The notes below the pieces were generated by a model. It saw only the letters and a program-made list of their open reading frames with translations. It was not told the origin of the DNA and ran no database searches. Below are positions 18,626 to 26,976 of a DNA stretch of 64,000 nt, one piece after another (the first letter of the stretch is position 1; each line of letters starts with the position of its first letter). Both the position numbers and the translations under genes were made by a program. The DNA comes from Sphingomonas phyllosphaerae (GTDB lineage Bacteria; Pseudomonadota; Alphaproteobacteria; Sphingomonadales; Sphingomonadaceae): assembly GCA_036946405.1 (NCBI GenBank), contig JAQIJC010000001.1, positions 1,929,001 through 1,993,000 on the forward strand, read 5' to 3'.

Positions 18626-19596
18626 TCCTGATCGTCAGTCACCCGGACGACGTGCACGCCCGCGCCGTGATCGCCGAGATCGCTGGCGCGGGCGGCAGCG
18701 CACGAATATTGAACCTCTCCGATTTCCCGTGTCGCGCGCATCTGACCATGACGATGGACGGTGTCGCCGATCCGGCGCTGTCGATGCGCTGGCCCGACGA
18801 CGGCGAGACGCTCGATTTCGATGCGGTCGGTGCCGTGTGGTGGCGACGACCACAGCCGTTCCGGCTGCACCCGGAACTCGCCGACCCGGGCTACGGTTCG
18901 TTCGCGGCCGGCGAATGCGGTGATGCGATCGCAGGACTCTGGCATCTCCTGGACGCCGAGTGGATCAATCCGCCGCTGTGGGACGAGCGCGCGCATCGCA
19001 AGCCCTTGCAGCTGAAGCTTGCCCGTGAGTGCGGGCTTACCGTCCCCGCGACGTGCATGACCAGCGATCCCGACGCCGCAGCCGCGTTCATCGCGCAGCA
19101 CGCGGGTCAGGCGCTGATCTACAAGGCGTTCGGCGGAACCGAGGCGGACTGGCGCGAGACGCGGTTGCTTCGCCCCGAGCAGACCGGAGACCTGTCCGCG
19201 TTCCGCTTCGCTCCGCTCATCCTTCAGGCGTTCGTCCCGGCACGCTATGACGTGCGATTGACGATCGTCGGAGAGGAACTGTTCGCGGCGGCGATCCACA
19301 GCCAGCAAAGCCGCTATCCGCTCGATTTCCGCATGGACGTGCTCAACACGGCAATCACGCCGATCGATGTGCCTGAAGAGGTACGGACCGCCATGATGGC
19401 GCTGATGCGCACATTGCGGATCGTCTATGGTGCCGCCGACTTTCGCGTGACCGACAATGACGAATGGGTGTTCCTCGAGGTCAATCCGGCCGGCCAGTGG
19501 CTGTTTGTCGAGGATGCAACCGGCCAACCCATCGCGCGCGCGTTGGCGCATCGACTGATCGAAGCCGATCGCACCACACAGTCCCCCAGAGCATGA
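18622..19596 (+). CDS. MvdC/MvdD-type ATP-grasp ligase (graspetide synthetase-like)
   Basis: 324 aa from GTG 18622, which overlaps the preceding stop as GTGA. The N-terminal domain (ILIVSHPDDVHARAVIAEI) resembles the MvdD pre-ATP-grasp domain. The ATP-grasp part shows KPLQLKLARECGLTVPATCM, the lysine in ALIYKAFGG, FVPARYDVRLTIVGEE, and the metal-binding FLEVNPAGQWLFVE (Glu286, Asn288) with the family-typical GQW(L/I) ending and TGQPIA. Known relatives make omega-ester or omega-amide links between Thr/Ser/Lys and Asp/Glu side chains of microviridin-like peptides. No separate precursor gene is seen next to it, but the protease it is coupled to ends in Asp/Thr octads. I am confident of the family and unsure of the substrate. 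Confidence 0.88.
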   Translation: MILIVSHPDDVHARAVIAEIAGAGGSARILNLSDFPCRAHLTMTMDGVADPALSMRWPDDGETLDFDAVGAVWWRRPQPFRLHPELADPGYGSFAAGECGDAIAGLWHLLDAEWINPPLWDERAHRKPLQLKLARECGLTVPATCMTSDPDAAAAFIAQHAGQALIYKAFGGTEADWRETRLLRPEQTGDLSAFRFAPLILQAFVPARYDVRLTIVGEELFAAAIHSQQSRYPLDFRMDVLNTAITPIDVPEEVRTAMMALMRTLRIVYGAADFRVTDNDEWVFLEVNPAGQWLFVEDATGQPIARALAHRLIEADRTTQSPRA

Positions 19597-19612
19597 TAAG
19601 GTCTAATTGATC

Positions 19613-19689
19613 CGTCATTGCGAGCGTAGCGAAGTAATCCAGAGCGTCCTGGTTCGGCACGGGATTGCGTCGCCACGCTCGCAATGACG
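19613..19689. repeat. Palindromic intergenic repeat (77 bp)
   Basis: Perfect 15-bp inverted arms, CGTCATTGCGAGCGT (19613-19627) and its complement at 19675-19689, follow the ATP-grasp gene by 16 bp. It could also act as a transcript-end hairpin. Confidence 0.85.
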
Positions 19690-19765
19690 AACCGTGTATC
19701 CAACCTTACGTCATCTCACCTCAGGTATCATGCCGAGATGACGGCGGGAGATGGTTGAGGCGGGA

Positions 19766-19947
19766 TGGATCACACCCTAGAGTGTAATTCACCCGGTTTG
19801 AACCACTTCCCATCGTCACCCCCGGCGAAGGCCGGGGCCCAGTTGGAAAGGTCTACGAAATTAAGGCGCGACCTACATCATCAGCGTCCCCAACTGGGCC
19901 CCGGCTTTCGCCGGGGTGATGCTTCAGCTTGGAAGGATCACACCCTG
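19766..19947. repeat. ~180-bp palindromic repeat element, family shared with 37531-37710
   Basis: Inner arms 19814-19846 (cacccccggcgaaggccggg core) and 19890-19920 are inverted copies ending in cagttgg/ccaactg. Outer parts (agtgtaattcacccggtttg, gcttcagctt, ggatcacaccct) match the element at 37531-37710 in order and spacing. A 12-bp direct repeat, GGATCACACCCT, occurs at 19767-19778 and 19935-19946. Confidence 0.75.
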
Positions 19948-19955
19948 AAACCCTG

Positions 19956-20405
19956 TCAGATGAAGCCGCGATCGCGCGGATGCCCGGGTGCCAGCCGATC
20001 GCCATCGTAGCGATCGCCATCATACGGCCGGTCGTCGCGAATGAAGCGATCCTCGGCGACGGGACGCGCGGCCGAAAGGCGGCTGTTCTCGCGCTCCAGC
20101 TCGTCGTTCTCGCGCTTCAGCTCCGCGACGCGTTCGTTGGCGAGATCGCGTTCGCGTTCCAGCTCGGTAACCCGCGTCCCGACGGTACCGTGGTCGCGTT
20201 CCAATTCCGTCGCGCGGCGGGTGGCGGTGTCGTGATCGCGCTCGAGTTCGGTAATCCGCTTGCTGGTCACGGCATGGGCGTCGCGTTCGGCGACATAGCG
20301 CGCCTTCCACTTCCGCCCGCCGGGATGACTTGCCAGACCGAACAACCAGCCGGCGACCAGCGCGATCGCCAGTGCGATATATTGCGTCGTCGTGGTGAAC
20401 AGCAT
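19956..20405 (-). CDS. Membrane-anchored coiled-coil protein with 14-residue repeats
   Basis: 149 aa. An N-terminal TM helix (YIALAIALVAGWLFGLA, about residues 9-25) is followed by a basic stretch and a coiled coil with four 14-residue units at 51-106 (ITELERDHDTATRR, ATELERDHGTVGTR, VTELERERDLANER, VAELKRENDELERE), i.e. two heptads each. The tail has RPYDGDRYDGDR. It starts 52 bp after tadC on the same strand and may be the last gene of the Tad operon, where a TPR protein (TadD) often stands; it is not a TadD. The function is unknown. Confidence 0.75.
   Translation of the reverse strand: MLFTTTTQYIALAIALVAGWLFGLASHPGGRKWKARYVAERDAHAVTSKRITELERDHDTATRRATELERDHGTVGTRVTELERERDLANERVAELKRENDELERENSRLSAARPVAEDRFIRDDRPYDGDRYDGDRLAPGHPRDRGFI
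20088..20255 (-). repeat. Four 42-nt tandem repeats in the coiled-coil gene
   Basis: Encodes the four 14-residue heptad-pair units with the core TELERD/ELKREN. Such in-frame 42-nt units allow length change without loss of the coiled-coil phase. Confidence 0.8.
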
Positions 20406-20457
20406 GACGGACCTCCACTCGTGATCGTGGCTGAACGACGCAGTGGAGCGGCTGTTC

Positions 20458-21441
20458 CTACGGCTTGGCGTTGATGAAGGAGTCGTTGAGCGAGCAAGCC
20501 GCCGGGCCGAGAATGACGATGAACAGCACCGGCAGGATGAACATGATCAGCGGCACCGTCATGATCGCCGGCAGCCGCGCCGCCTTCTCCTCGGCACGCA
20601 TCATCCGCTCGTGACGAAATTCCGCCGAGAGCACGCGCAGCGCGCTGGCGAGCGGCGTGCCGTACTTTTCGGTCTGGATCATCGTCGTCACGACGCCGCG
20701 CACCGCATCGAGGTCGACCCGGCTGGCGAGATTCTCGAACGCCTGCCGCCGATCGGTGAGGAACCCCAGCTCGATCGCCGTCAGCGCGAATTCCTCGCCC
20801 AGTTCGGCATAGGCCTTGCCCAGCTCGCGCGAGACGCGGTGGAAGGCGGCGTCGACGGTCAAGCCGGCCTCCGCGCAGATCACGAGCAGGTCGAGCGCGT
20901 CGGGAAGCCCCTTCCGGATCCCGTCGGTGCGCTTGGTGATCCTGTTCTTCAGATAGATGTCGGGTGCCTTGTAGGCGAGCACGAACGTGCCCGCGACCAG
21001 CCCGTAGCGCTTGAGCGCGCCCCATTCGGGAAAGGCGTCGAGCAGATAGACCCAGATCACCATCAGGCCGCCGAACACGATCGGCAGCACCAGCCGGCCG
21101 AAGATCACCGCGACCGCCCATTCCTTGTTGCGGATGCCGGCCTGGATCAGCTTGCGTTGCGCATCCTTGACCTGTTCGTCCTGCAAGACGCGCAGCGACG
21201 ACAGCAGGGCGCGGACGCGGTCGGCGGCATTGCTCTGGTGGACCAGCTTGGTACGCCGCTTCGCGGTCGAGGCGGTGATGCCCGCCTTCAGCTGCTCGCG
21301 GCGATCGTTGAGCGTGCGGACGCGCCGCGTCATCGGATCGCGCAACGCGCGCGTGGCATAGCCACCGACGAGCAGTGCGGCGCCAAGCGCGGGCAGCAGC
21401 GTCGCAAGTAGCAGCACATCGAGGCCGAACAGCGTGGGCAT
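20458..21441 (-). CDS. tadC: Tad pilus inner-membrane protein TadC (type II secretion F family)
   Basis: 327 aa with a T2SS-F domain in the C-terminal half (GLPDALDLLVICAEAGLTVD, then LASRVDLDAVRGVVTTMIQT, FRHERMMRAEEKAARLPAIM) and TM segments at the N-terminus (LLLATLLPALGAALLVGGYA), in the middle (VAVIFGRLVLPIVFGGLMVIW) and at the C-terminus (MFILPVLFIVILGPA). With TadB it forms the membrane platform of the Flp pilus machine. It starts 1 bp after tadB ends, as in the usual tadB-tadC order. Confidence 0.92.
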   Translation of the reverse strand: MPTLFGLDVLLLATLLPALGAALLVGGYATRALRDPMTRRVRTLNDRREQLKAGITASTAKRRTKLVHQSNAADRVRALLSSLRVLQDEQVKDAQRKLIQAGIRNKEWAVAVIFGRLVLPIVFGGLMVIWVYLLDAFPEWGALKRYGLVAGTFVLAYKAPDIYLKNRITKRTDGIRKGLPDALDLLVICAEAGLTVDAAFHRVSRELGKAYAELGEEFALTAIELGFLTDRRQAFENLASRVDLDAVRGVVTTMIQTEKYGTPLASALRVLSAEFRHERMMRAEEKAARLPAIMTVPLIMFILPVLFIVILGPAACSLNDSFINAKP

Positions 21442-21442
21442 A

Positions 21443-22411
21443 TCAGATCTCGAAGCTTACCATACGGGACATGATGAAGGCGCCGATCGACATCCAGATC
21501 AGGCCGCCGACGGCCGCGATCGACAGTCGCGCGTCGCTGAAGAACGTCTGCATGTACGGCGGGTTGATCGAATAGATCAGTGCGAAGACGATGAACGGCA
21601 GCGACCCGATGATATAGGCGGACGCCTTCGATTCCGACGACATCGCCTTGATCTTCAGCTTCATTTGCCCGCGCTGGCGTAGTACCGTCGCGAGGTTCTG
21701 GAGCGTCTCGGCCAGGTTGCCGCCGGTTTCGCGCTGGATCGCGATCGTGATGACGAAGAACTGGAATTCGGCGGTCATCAGTCGGTCGGCGGTCTCCTGC
21801 AACGCGACGTCCATCCCGCGGCCGATCCGCATCTTGTCGGATACCGAGCGGAATTCCTCGCCGACCGGACCCGGCACCTCGGCGGCGACGACCTGCATCG
21901 TCTCCGAGATCGGCAGGCCCGAGCGGAGCCCGCGGACCAGCAATTCGATCGCATCGGGGAACTTGGCGATGAACGCCGTGACCCGCCGCTTGATGAGGAA
22001 CGCCACCGTGACATGCGGGATCATCGCGCCCAGCATCATGCCGACCGGCAAGGCGATCAGCACCGTCACGCCCTGCACCAGCAGCAGCAGCAGCGTCACC
22101 ACCGCGATCGTCCCTGCGGCGATGCCATATTGCCCGACCGTCCACGCCTTGCCGGTCATCGACAGCCGCTTCCGCAACTCGGCGGCGTTGGGCAGGATGC
22201 GCGTCATGGCCAGGTCGGCGCGCGTCGCGCTCCGCCCGGTGATCCGACGCATCTGCGCCTCGATCGTGTTCGTCGGTGCGGCAACGTGCCGCTCGCGCAG
22301 CACCGCCAGGCGACGCGCGCCAGCTTTTTGCGTCGACGGTCCGGCCAGCGCGAAGACGAACAGCCCCAGCGTCATCCCCGCGGCCAGGATCAGCAGGATC
22401 AGCGGCGACAT
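21443..22411 (-). CDS. tadB: Tad pilus inner-membrane protein TadB (type II secretion F family)
   Basis: 322 aa. N-terminal TM (LILLILAAGMTLGLFVFALA), a central pair of TMs (VGQYGIAAGTIAVVTLLLLL and the following span), the F-domain core KFPDAIELLVRGLRSGLPIS and IAIQRETGGNLAETLQNLAT, and a C-terminal pair of TMs. It partners TadC in the Flp pilus platform. The expected CpaF/TadA ATPase gene, normally just upstream, is absent: only 31 bp separate tadB from cpaE. Confidence 0.92.
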   Translation of the reverse strand: MSPLILLILAAGMTLGLFVFALAGPSTQKAGARRLAVLRERHVAAPTNTIEAQMRRITGRSATRADLAMTRILPNAAELRKRLSMTGKAWTVGQYGIAAGTIAVVTLLLLLVQGVTVLIALPVGMMLGAMIPHVTVAFLIKRRVTAFIAKFPDAIELLVRGLRSGLPISETMQVVAAEVPGPVGEEFRSVSDKMRIGRGMDVALQETADRLMTAEFQFFVITIAIQRETGGNLAETLQNLATVLRQRGQMKLKIKAMSSESKASAYIIGSLPFIVFALIYSINPPYMQTFFSDARLSIAAVGGLIWMSIGAFIMSRMVSFEI

Positions 22412-22442
22412 GACGGCTCCGCGGGATGAGGGGCGTGGGTCG

Positions 22443-23714
22443 TCATTTCTGGGCCGGCTTCTTCGCGATCAGCTCGGCGATGCGCGCGATCAGCGAGCCG
22501 CCACGCGCCCCGCCGCGGTTCAGCGGCATCGGATCGTCGCCGGTCGCCGCCAGCAATCGCCCGGCGAGTTCGACCAGCGGCGCCATGGTCTTCGACCCCT
22601 TGCCGACCGCCGCCATCGTCTTGCCGAGCTTCGCGGCCTGCGATGCCAGCCGGTGATCGTAGGGCAGCACGACGTCGATTTTGCGTTCGATCGATCCTTC
22701 GAAATCCTTGCGCGTCACCTCCTGCTGCGCACCCGGCTGGACGCGGTTGGCGAGGACGCAGACCTGCGCCTGCGGCGCGTTGGTGCGCAGCCACGACAGC
22801 AGCCGGATCGTGTCGCGCGCCGCCGCCAGCGTCAGGTCGGTCACCAGCACCACGGCCTGCACCTCGGTCATCAGGTGCGGATGCTGGATCAGCATCGCGC
22901 GCGGCAGGTCCATGATGCTCATGTCGAAGGCGCTGCGCAGCTCCTCCTGCAGCTGATAGTAAGCGGTGCCGTCGGTGACGATCGGATGGCTGATCGGCGC
23001 TTCCGCCGACAGCACCGAGAGCTTGTCGGATGCGCGGACCAGCGCGCGTTCGAGGAACAGCCCGTCGATGCGGCTGGGATTGTCGATCGCGTCGATCAGG
23101 CCGCGCCCCGGTTCGATGTCCATCGCCAGCGCGTTGGTGCCGAAGTGCACGTCGAGGTCGAGCAGGGCGGTCGAGCGCTTGCCGGCCTCGCTCATCTGCC
23201 ACGCCAGCGAGGTCGCGATCGTCGACGCGCCGACGCCGCCGCGGCAACCGATCACCGCCAGCGCCGAGTGGACGCGTTCCGCGGACGGATCGGTATAGCG
23301 CGGCGAGTTGAGCATCGCCTGCGCCGACGCAAAGGCGTCACGCACCGCATCGACGCCGAGTGGCTTGAGCAGGTAGTCGTGGATGCCGCTCGCCAGCAGG
23401 TCGCGATAGAGGCGGACGTCGTTGACCTGCCCGGCGGCGATCACGATCGTCCCCGGCTCGCAGACTTCGGCGAGGCTGTTGATGTCGGCGAGCGGATCGC
23501 TGGTTTCGCTCAGGTCGACGAACAGCAGCTGCGGGCTCGACGACACCGCGAGCGTCTGCACCGCCTGCCGCAGCCCGCCTTTGTAGACGTTCTCCTGCGG
23601 CCAGCCGAGCTCGTCGACGACCGCGCGCAGCGTCATGCTGGCATTGTCGTCGCAGCAGAAGGCGAGAAAGGGCGCGCGTGCCGCCGCGCCCGCGACTTTC
23701 CACGGTGCGTTCAT
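22443..23714 (-). CDS. cpaE: Pilus assembly protein CpaE/TadZ (receiver-like plus ParA-type ATPase)
   Basis: 423 aa from ATG 23714; an upstream in-frame GTG (23738) would overlap cpaD and is less likely. Residues 1-130 form a degenerate response-regulator domain (FVDLSETSDPLADINSLAEV). Then follows a MinD/ParA ATPase with a deviant Walker A, VIGCRGGVGASTIATSLAWQ, and the Asp motif STALLDLDVHFGTNALAMD. The family places the Tad machine at the pole. It abuts the cpaD stop with 1 bp between them. Confidence 0.92.
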   Translation of the reverse strand: MNAPWKVAGAAARAPFLAFCCDDNASMTLRAVVDELGWPQENVYKGGLRQAVQTLAVSSSPQLLFVDLSETSDPLADINSLAEVCEPGTIVIAAGQVNDVRLYRDLLASGIHDYLLKPLGVDAVRDAFASAQAMLNSPRYTDPSAERVHSALAVIGCRGGVGASTIATSLAWQMSEAGKRSTALLDLDVHFGTNALAMDIEPGRGLIDAIDNPSRIDGLFLERALVRASDKLSVLSAEAPISHPIVTDGTAYYQLQEELRSAFDMSIMDLPRAMLIQHPHLMTEVQAVVLVTDLTLAAARDTIRLLSWLRTNAPQAQVCVLANRVQPGAQQEVTRKDFEGSIERKIDVVLPYDHRLASQAAKLGKTMAAVGKGSKTMAPLVELAGRLLAATGDDPMPLNRGGARGGSLIARIAELIAKKPAQK

Positions 23715-23715
23715 G

Positions 23716-24351
23716 TCAGCGGCCCCCCGTCGATTCACTCTTCACGACGGCGCCGCCGCCGCCGGTCGGCGCTGCCTTGCGCCACACGCCGATCGATTTG
23801 GTGGCGGTGATCGCGGGCATCGAACCGTCATCGTTCTTGCCGCGGATCAGATCGTCGGGATCGGCGATCATCGCCGCCAGCGTGCCGTTGATCGCGCAGC
23901 CGAACGCGCTGCTGGTATGGGCATCGAAGTTTACCAGCGTGGCGGTCGCGGCCGGCACCGCACAGCTCGGGACCGACGCGGTGCTGCGCGTGACGACGAC
24001 CCGCAGCGTGCCCGGCGTCGGCGTCGCGCCATGCGCCGGCGCGTCGCTCGCGATCCGAAGCCCGCGGGCGGCGGCGAGCGCCGCGATCTCACTGCGCGCG
24101 GTGGGCGAGGCCGCGGGATCGTCGATCGCGATCATCGCACCGGGGGCGGGCGCAAGCACATCGAGCCAGCCGCGCAGGCGCTGCGCCTCGCCGCCGCCAA
24201 GACCATCGGGGCCTGCGAGCAGATCGAGCGCGTAATCGGCGTGCGAGACGACCGGCTGGTGGACGGTCTCCACCCCGCGATAGCCGCCGCACCCCGAAAG
24301 CGGTGTCGCGACGGCGAGCGTGAGGAGAAGCAGGAGCGGACGCGAGGTCAT
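23716..24351 (-). CDS. cpaD: Pilus assembly lipoprotein CpaD
   Basis: 211 aa from ATG 24351, with a lipoprotein leader (MTSRPLLLLLTLAVATPLSGC). The body shows CpaD features: LLAGPDGLGGGEAQRLRGWL, a cysteine pair around SCAVPAATATLVNFDAHTSS and FGCAINGTLAAMIADPDDLI, and ATKSIGVWRK near the end. It is an outer-membrane partner of the CpaC secretin. The order C-D-E matches other alphaproteobacterial Tad loci. Confidence 0.9.
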   Translation of the reverse strand: MTSRPLLLLLTLAVATPLSGCGGYRGVETVHQPVVSHADYALDLLAGPDGLGGGEAQRLRGWLDVLAPAPGAMIAIDDPAASPTARSEIAALAAARGLRIASDAPAHGATPTPGTLRVVVTRSTASVPSCAVPAATATLVNFDAHTSSAFGCAINGTLAAMIADPDDLIRGKNDDGSMPAITATKSIGVWRKAAPTGGGGAVVKSESTGGR

Positions 24352-24362
24352 GGGATGCTCTC

Positions 24363-25901
24363 TCACTTGATCGAGAAGCCGGGCGCCGGGGGCGCGGCGG
24401 GGGTGTCGAGCTTCGGCTTCGGGCGGTCGGCGGCACGATTGCCGCTGTCGAGCTTGCCGAGGAACGCGCGCTCGAGATCGGTCGGTGCCTTGTAGCCATC
24501 GGTCGGCAGCTTGACGTCGGCGGCGTTGACCGGCCGGACGAGATACGGCGTGATGACGATCACCAGCTCGGTCTCGTTGCGCTGGAAGCCGTTCGACCGG
24601 AACAGCGCGCCGAGGATCGGCAGATCGCCGACACCCGGCGTCTTGGTATAGCTGTTGTTGTGCGTGTTCTGCATCAGGCCGGCGATCATGAAGCTCTGCC
24701 CCGAACCCAGCTCGACGGTCGTCTCCGCGCGGCGCGTGGTCAGCGCCGGGACCCGCGCGCTGCCTACCGACACTGCATTGCCATAGTCGAGCTGCGACAC
24801 CTCGGGCTTGACGCGCAGCGAGATCCGCCCGTCCGACAGCACGGTCGGTGTATAGGCGAGGCTGACGCCGAACTGCTTGTACTCGATCGAATTGGTGCCC
24901 AGCGCCTGCGCGATCGGGATCGGGATCTCACCGCCCGCCAGGAACGTGCCGGTTTCGCCCGACAGCGCGGTCAGGTTCGGGTTGGCGAGCGTCGTCACCT
25001 GACCCAATGTCTCGCCGAGGTCGAGCGCGTTGATGAAGTCCGTTCCGAGCAGCCGCCCGAACAGGCTGAACGTCCCGCCACCGCTGTTGACCGACGGCAG
25101 CGTGAAGCTGGTGCCGCCGTTCGGCATGTTCGGATCGGTGCCGGGCAGGACGTTGGTGATCGTGCCCTGCCGGCCGAAGCCGAGCCCGAGCATCGGGTTG
25201 CGGTTCCCCAGCGTGCGCGTCGTGATGTTGTTCGCGATGTTCTTGAGGAACGAACGGCTCACCTCGGCGAACTTGACCTGCAGATTGACCTGCAGCGGCG
25301 TCGCCACCTTGATGCGGTTGATGACGGCCATCTTGAGAGAAGCGTTGTCCGCACTGGGATCGACACCGGGATTGAGCAGGCTGGTGACCAATCGTTGCGC
25401 CTGTTCGGCGTCGGCCGGCGCAACGGCATTGCCGTTGAGGACCGCGATCTGCCCGACCAGCGTGACGTGGAAGTCGCTGCCGGGCAGCGCCGCCTGAAGC
25501 ATCCGGTCGATCTGCGTCGAATTCTGCGCGACGCGGATCGTCGCGGCATAGATCACCGCGCCGCCGCGATCGGTGGCGAAGATCGTGGCCTCGCCATCGG
25601 CCTTGCCGAACAGGTGGATTTGGCGCGGGTTGGCGACATAGACGTCCGCTGCGGCAGCGTTTGACGTCCACACTTCGCTGACCGCGGCGGGAAGGGTGAT
25701 AAGCTCGCCCTCGCCGATCGACAGCCACTTCTCGATGCTCGGCTTGGTCACGCCGACCGGCGGCAGGCCGCTGCGCACCACCGGCCGCGTCGCCGCGGCG
25801 GGACGCTGCGCCGCGCGCGGCGCGGCAGCGATCGAGCCCGGCGTGAGCGCCGCCGTCAGCGCCACGGCCAGCGCCGCGCCGTGAAACAGGGAGGAGCGCA
25901 T
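24363..25901 (-). CDS. cpaC: Type II/III-like secretin CpaC/RcpA of the Tad pilus
   Basis: 512 aa with signal peptide (FHGAALAVALTAALTPGSIA). The N0/BON-like region reads GEGELITLPAAVSEVWTSNA and YVANPRQIHLFGKADGEATI; the secretin domain holds LNPGVDPSADNASLKMAVIN, VNLQVKFAEVSRSFLKNIAN, the gate ETGTFLAGGEIPIPIAQ, and the C-terminal VPALTTRRAETTVELGSGQS and TPGVGDLPILGALFRSNGFQ. It forms the outer-membrane pore for Flp pili. It lies in line between cpaB and cpaD. Confidence 0.95.
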   Translation of the reverse strand: MRSSLFHGAALAVALTAALTPGSIAAAPRAAQRPAAATRPVVRSGLPPVGVTKPSIEKWLSIGEGELITLPAAVSEVWTSNAAAADVYVANPRQIHLFGKADGEATIFATDRGGAVIYAATIRVAQNSTQIDRMLQAALPGSDFHVTLVGQIAVLNGNAVAPADAEQAQRLVTSLLNPGVDPSADNASLKMAVINRIKVATPLQVNLQVKFAEVSRSFLKNIANNITTRTLGNRNPMLGLGFGRQGTITNVLPGTDPNMPNGGTSFTLPSVNSGGGTFSLFGRLLGTDFINALDLGETLGQVTTLANPNLTALSGETGTFLAGGEIPIPIAQALGTNSIEYKQFGVSLAYTPTVLSDGRISLRVKPEVSQLDYGNAVSVGSARVPALTTRRAETTVELGSGQSFMIAGLMQNTHNNSYTKTPGVGDLPILGALFRSNGFQRNETELVIVITPYLVRPVNAADVKLPTDGYKAPTDLERAFLGKLDSGNRAADRPKPKLDTPAAPPAPGFSIK

Positions 25902-25902
25902 C

Positions 25903-26928
25903 TTAGTTCTTTCCTGCGACGGAGACTTCGGTCACGGCATTGCCGCGGGCGATCCGGACCTTCGGACCGGCGGCGATCGCGCCGGACGCGGCGACCGCCA
26001 CCGGCATCCCCGGCATCGATGGGGGCGGAGCCGATGCGTTGTTGCGCGGCGGCGCGGTACGCCGCTGGAAGCGCGAGACATCGGCACCGACCGCATAAGT
26101 GGTGTTGCCGGTCTGCGGCATGTTGGCGAGCCGGTCGATCGCCGCTTCCTCGGCATTCGCGTCATGCGCCTCGCCGACGCTGACCGCACCGGAGGCGATC
26201 GCGCGATCGAGTTCGGAAGCATTGTCGGCGAGCGACCGCAGCGACAGCGACAGCGTGCCGATCGTCTGCGCGACCGCGATCTGCTCGGCGATTTTCGGCG
26301 TCGCCTCGACGGTGATCGTCGAAAAGGTCTGGACGACGGTATTGCCCTGCTCGTCCTTCTGATCGGTGGTGCGCTGGTCGGTCGCAAGCACGCGCAGGTT
26401 GCGCATCACCGTCTCGCTGGCGCGCAGCGGCGGTCCGTCGCCTTCGACCGACTGGGTCAGGATCAGATCGATATGATCGCCCGGGAAGACGAACCCCGCC
26501 ACGCTGGTCTGCGCCGACACCGGCACCGTTACCGCACGCATCCCCGCGCCGAGCGCCGCGGCCAGGAAGCCGCGATCACCCGGCTTCACCAGCTGCCCCT
26601 GCGTCACCGGCTGCCCGGCGGTGATCGGCAGCCGGACGACCGTGCCAATCAGCTTCGCCATGTCGGTGCCGCTGCGTAGGTAATAGGCGTTCTCGACCAG
26701 CTCCTTGGGCCACGGCTGGAACTTCAGCGCGCTGGCGTCGAGGATCGTGCCGACGGGCAGCGCGCGCGTGGCGACCAGCACCTCCGGTCCGTCGATGCGC
26801 GGCGCGGCAGCCTCCATCGCGGCGGCTTCGGGGGCGGGCGAGCCGACCAGCATCGTGCGCGCGGCGAACGCGGTGATCGCGGCGACCATCAGCGCACCGA
26901 CCAGCAGAATGAGCTTGCGACTGTCCAT
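25903..26928 (-). CDS. cpaB: Flp pilus assembly protein CpaB/RcpC
   Basis: 341 aa. One N-terminal TM (LILLVGALMVAAITAFAA), then the SAF-type domain (VLVATRALPVGTILDASALK, RLPITAGQPVTQGQLVKPGD) and the RcpC region (VSAQTSVAGFVFPGDHIDLI). A Pro-rich tail (FQRRTAPPRNNASAPPPSMP) ends the protein. It works in the periplasm with the CpaC secretin. It overlaps neither neighbour: 1 bp to cpaC and 48 bp to cpaA. Confidence 0.94.
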   Translation of the reverse strand: MDSRKLILLVGALMVAAITAFAARTMLVGSPAPEAAAMEAAAPRIDGPEVLVATRALPVGTILDASALKFQPWPKELVENAYYLRSGTDMAKLIGTVVRLPITAGQPVTQGQLVKPGDRGFLAAALGAGMRAVTVPVSAQTSVAGFVFPGDHIDLILTQSVEGDGPPLRASETVMRNLRVLATDQRTTDQKDEQGNTVVQTFSTITVEATPKIAEQIAVAQTIGTLSLSLRSLADNASELDRAIASGAVSVGEAHDANAEEAAIDRLANMPQTGNTTYAVGADVSRFQRRTAPPRNNASAPPPSMPGMPVAVAASGAIAAGPKVRIARGNAVTEVSVAGKN

Positions 26929-26976
26929 GAATGACCCTGTCCCCGCGCCGCACCTGCAGCGCCTGTGTGACTGCGA

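Noticed and set aside
19613..19947. Repeats after the ATP-grasp gene considered as a CRISPR array
   Set aside because: The units are inverted palindromes of different families, not regularly spaced direct repeats.
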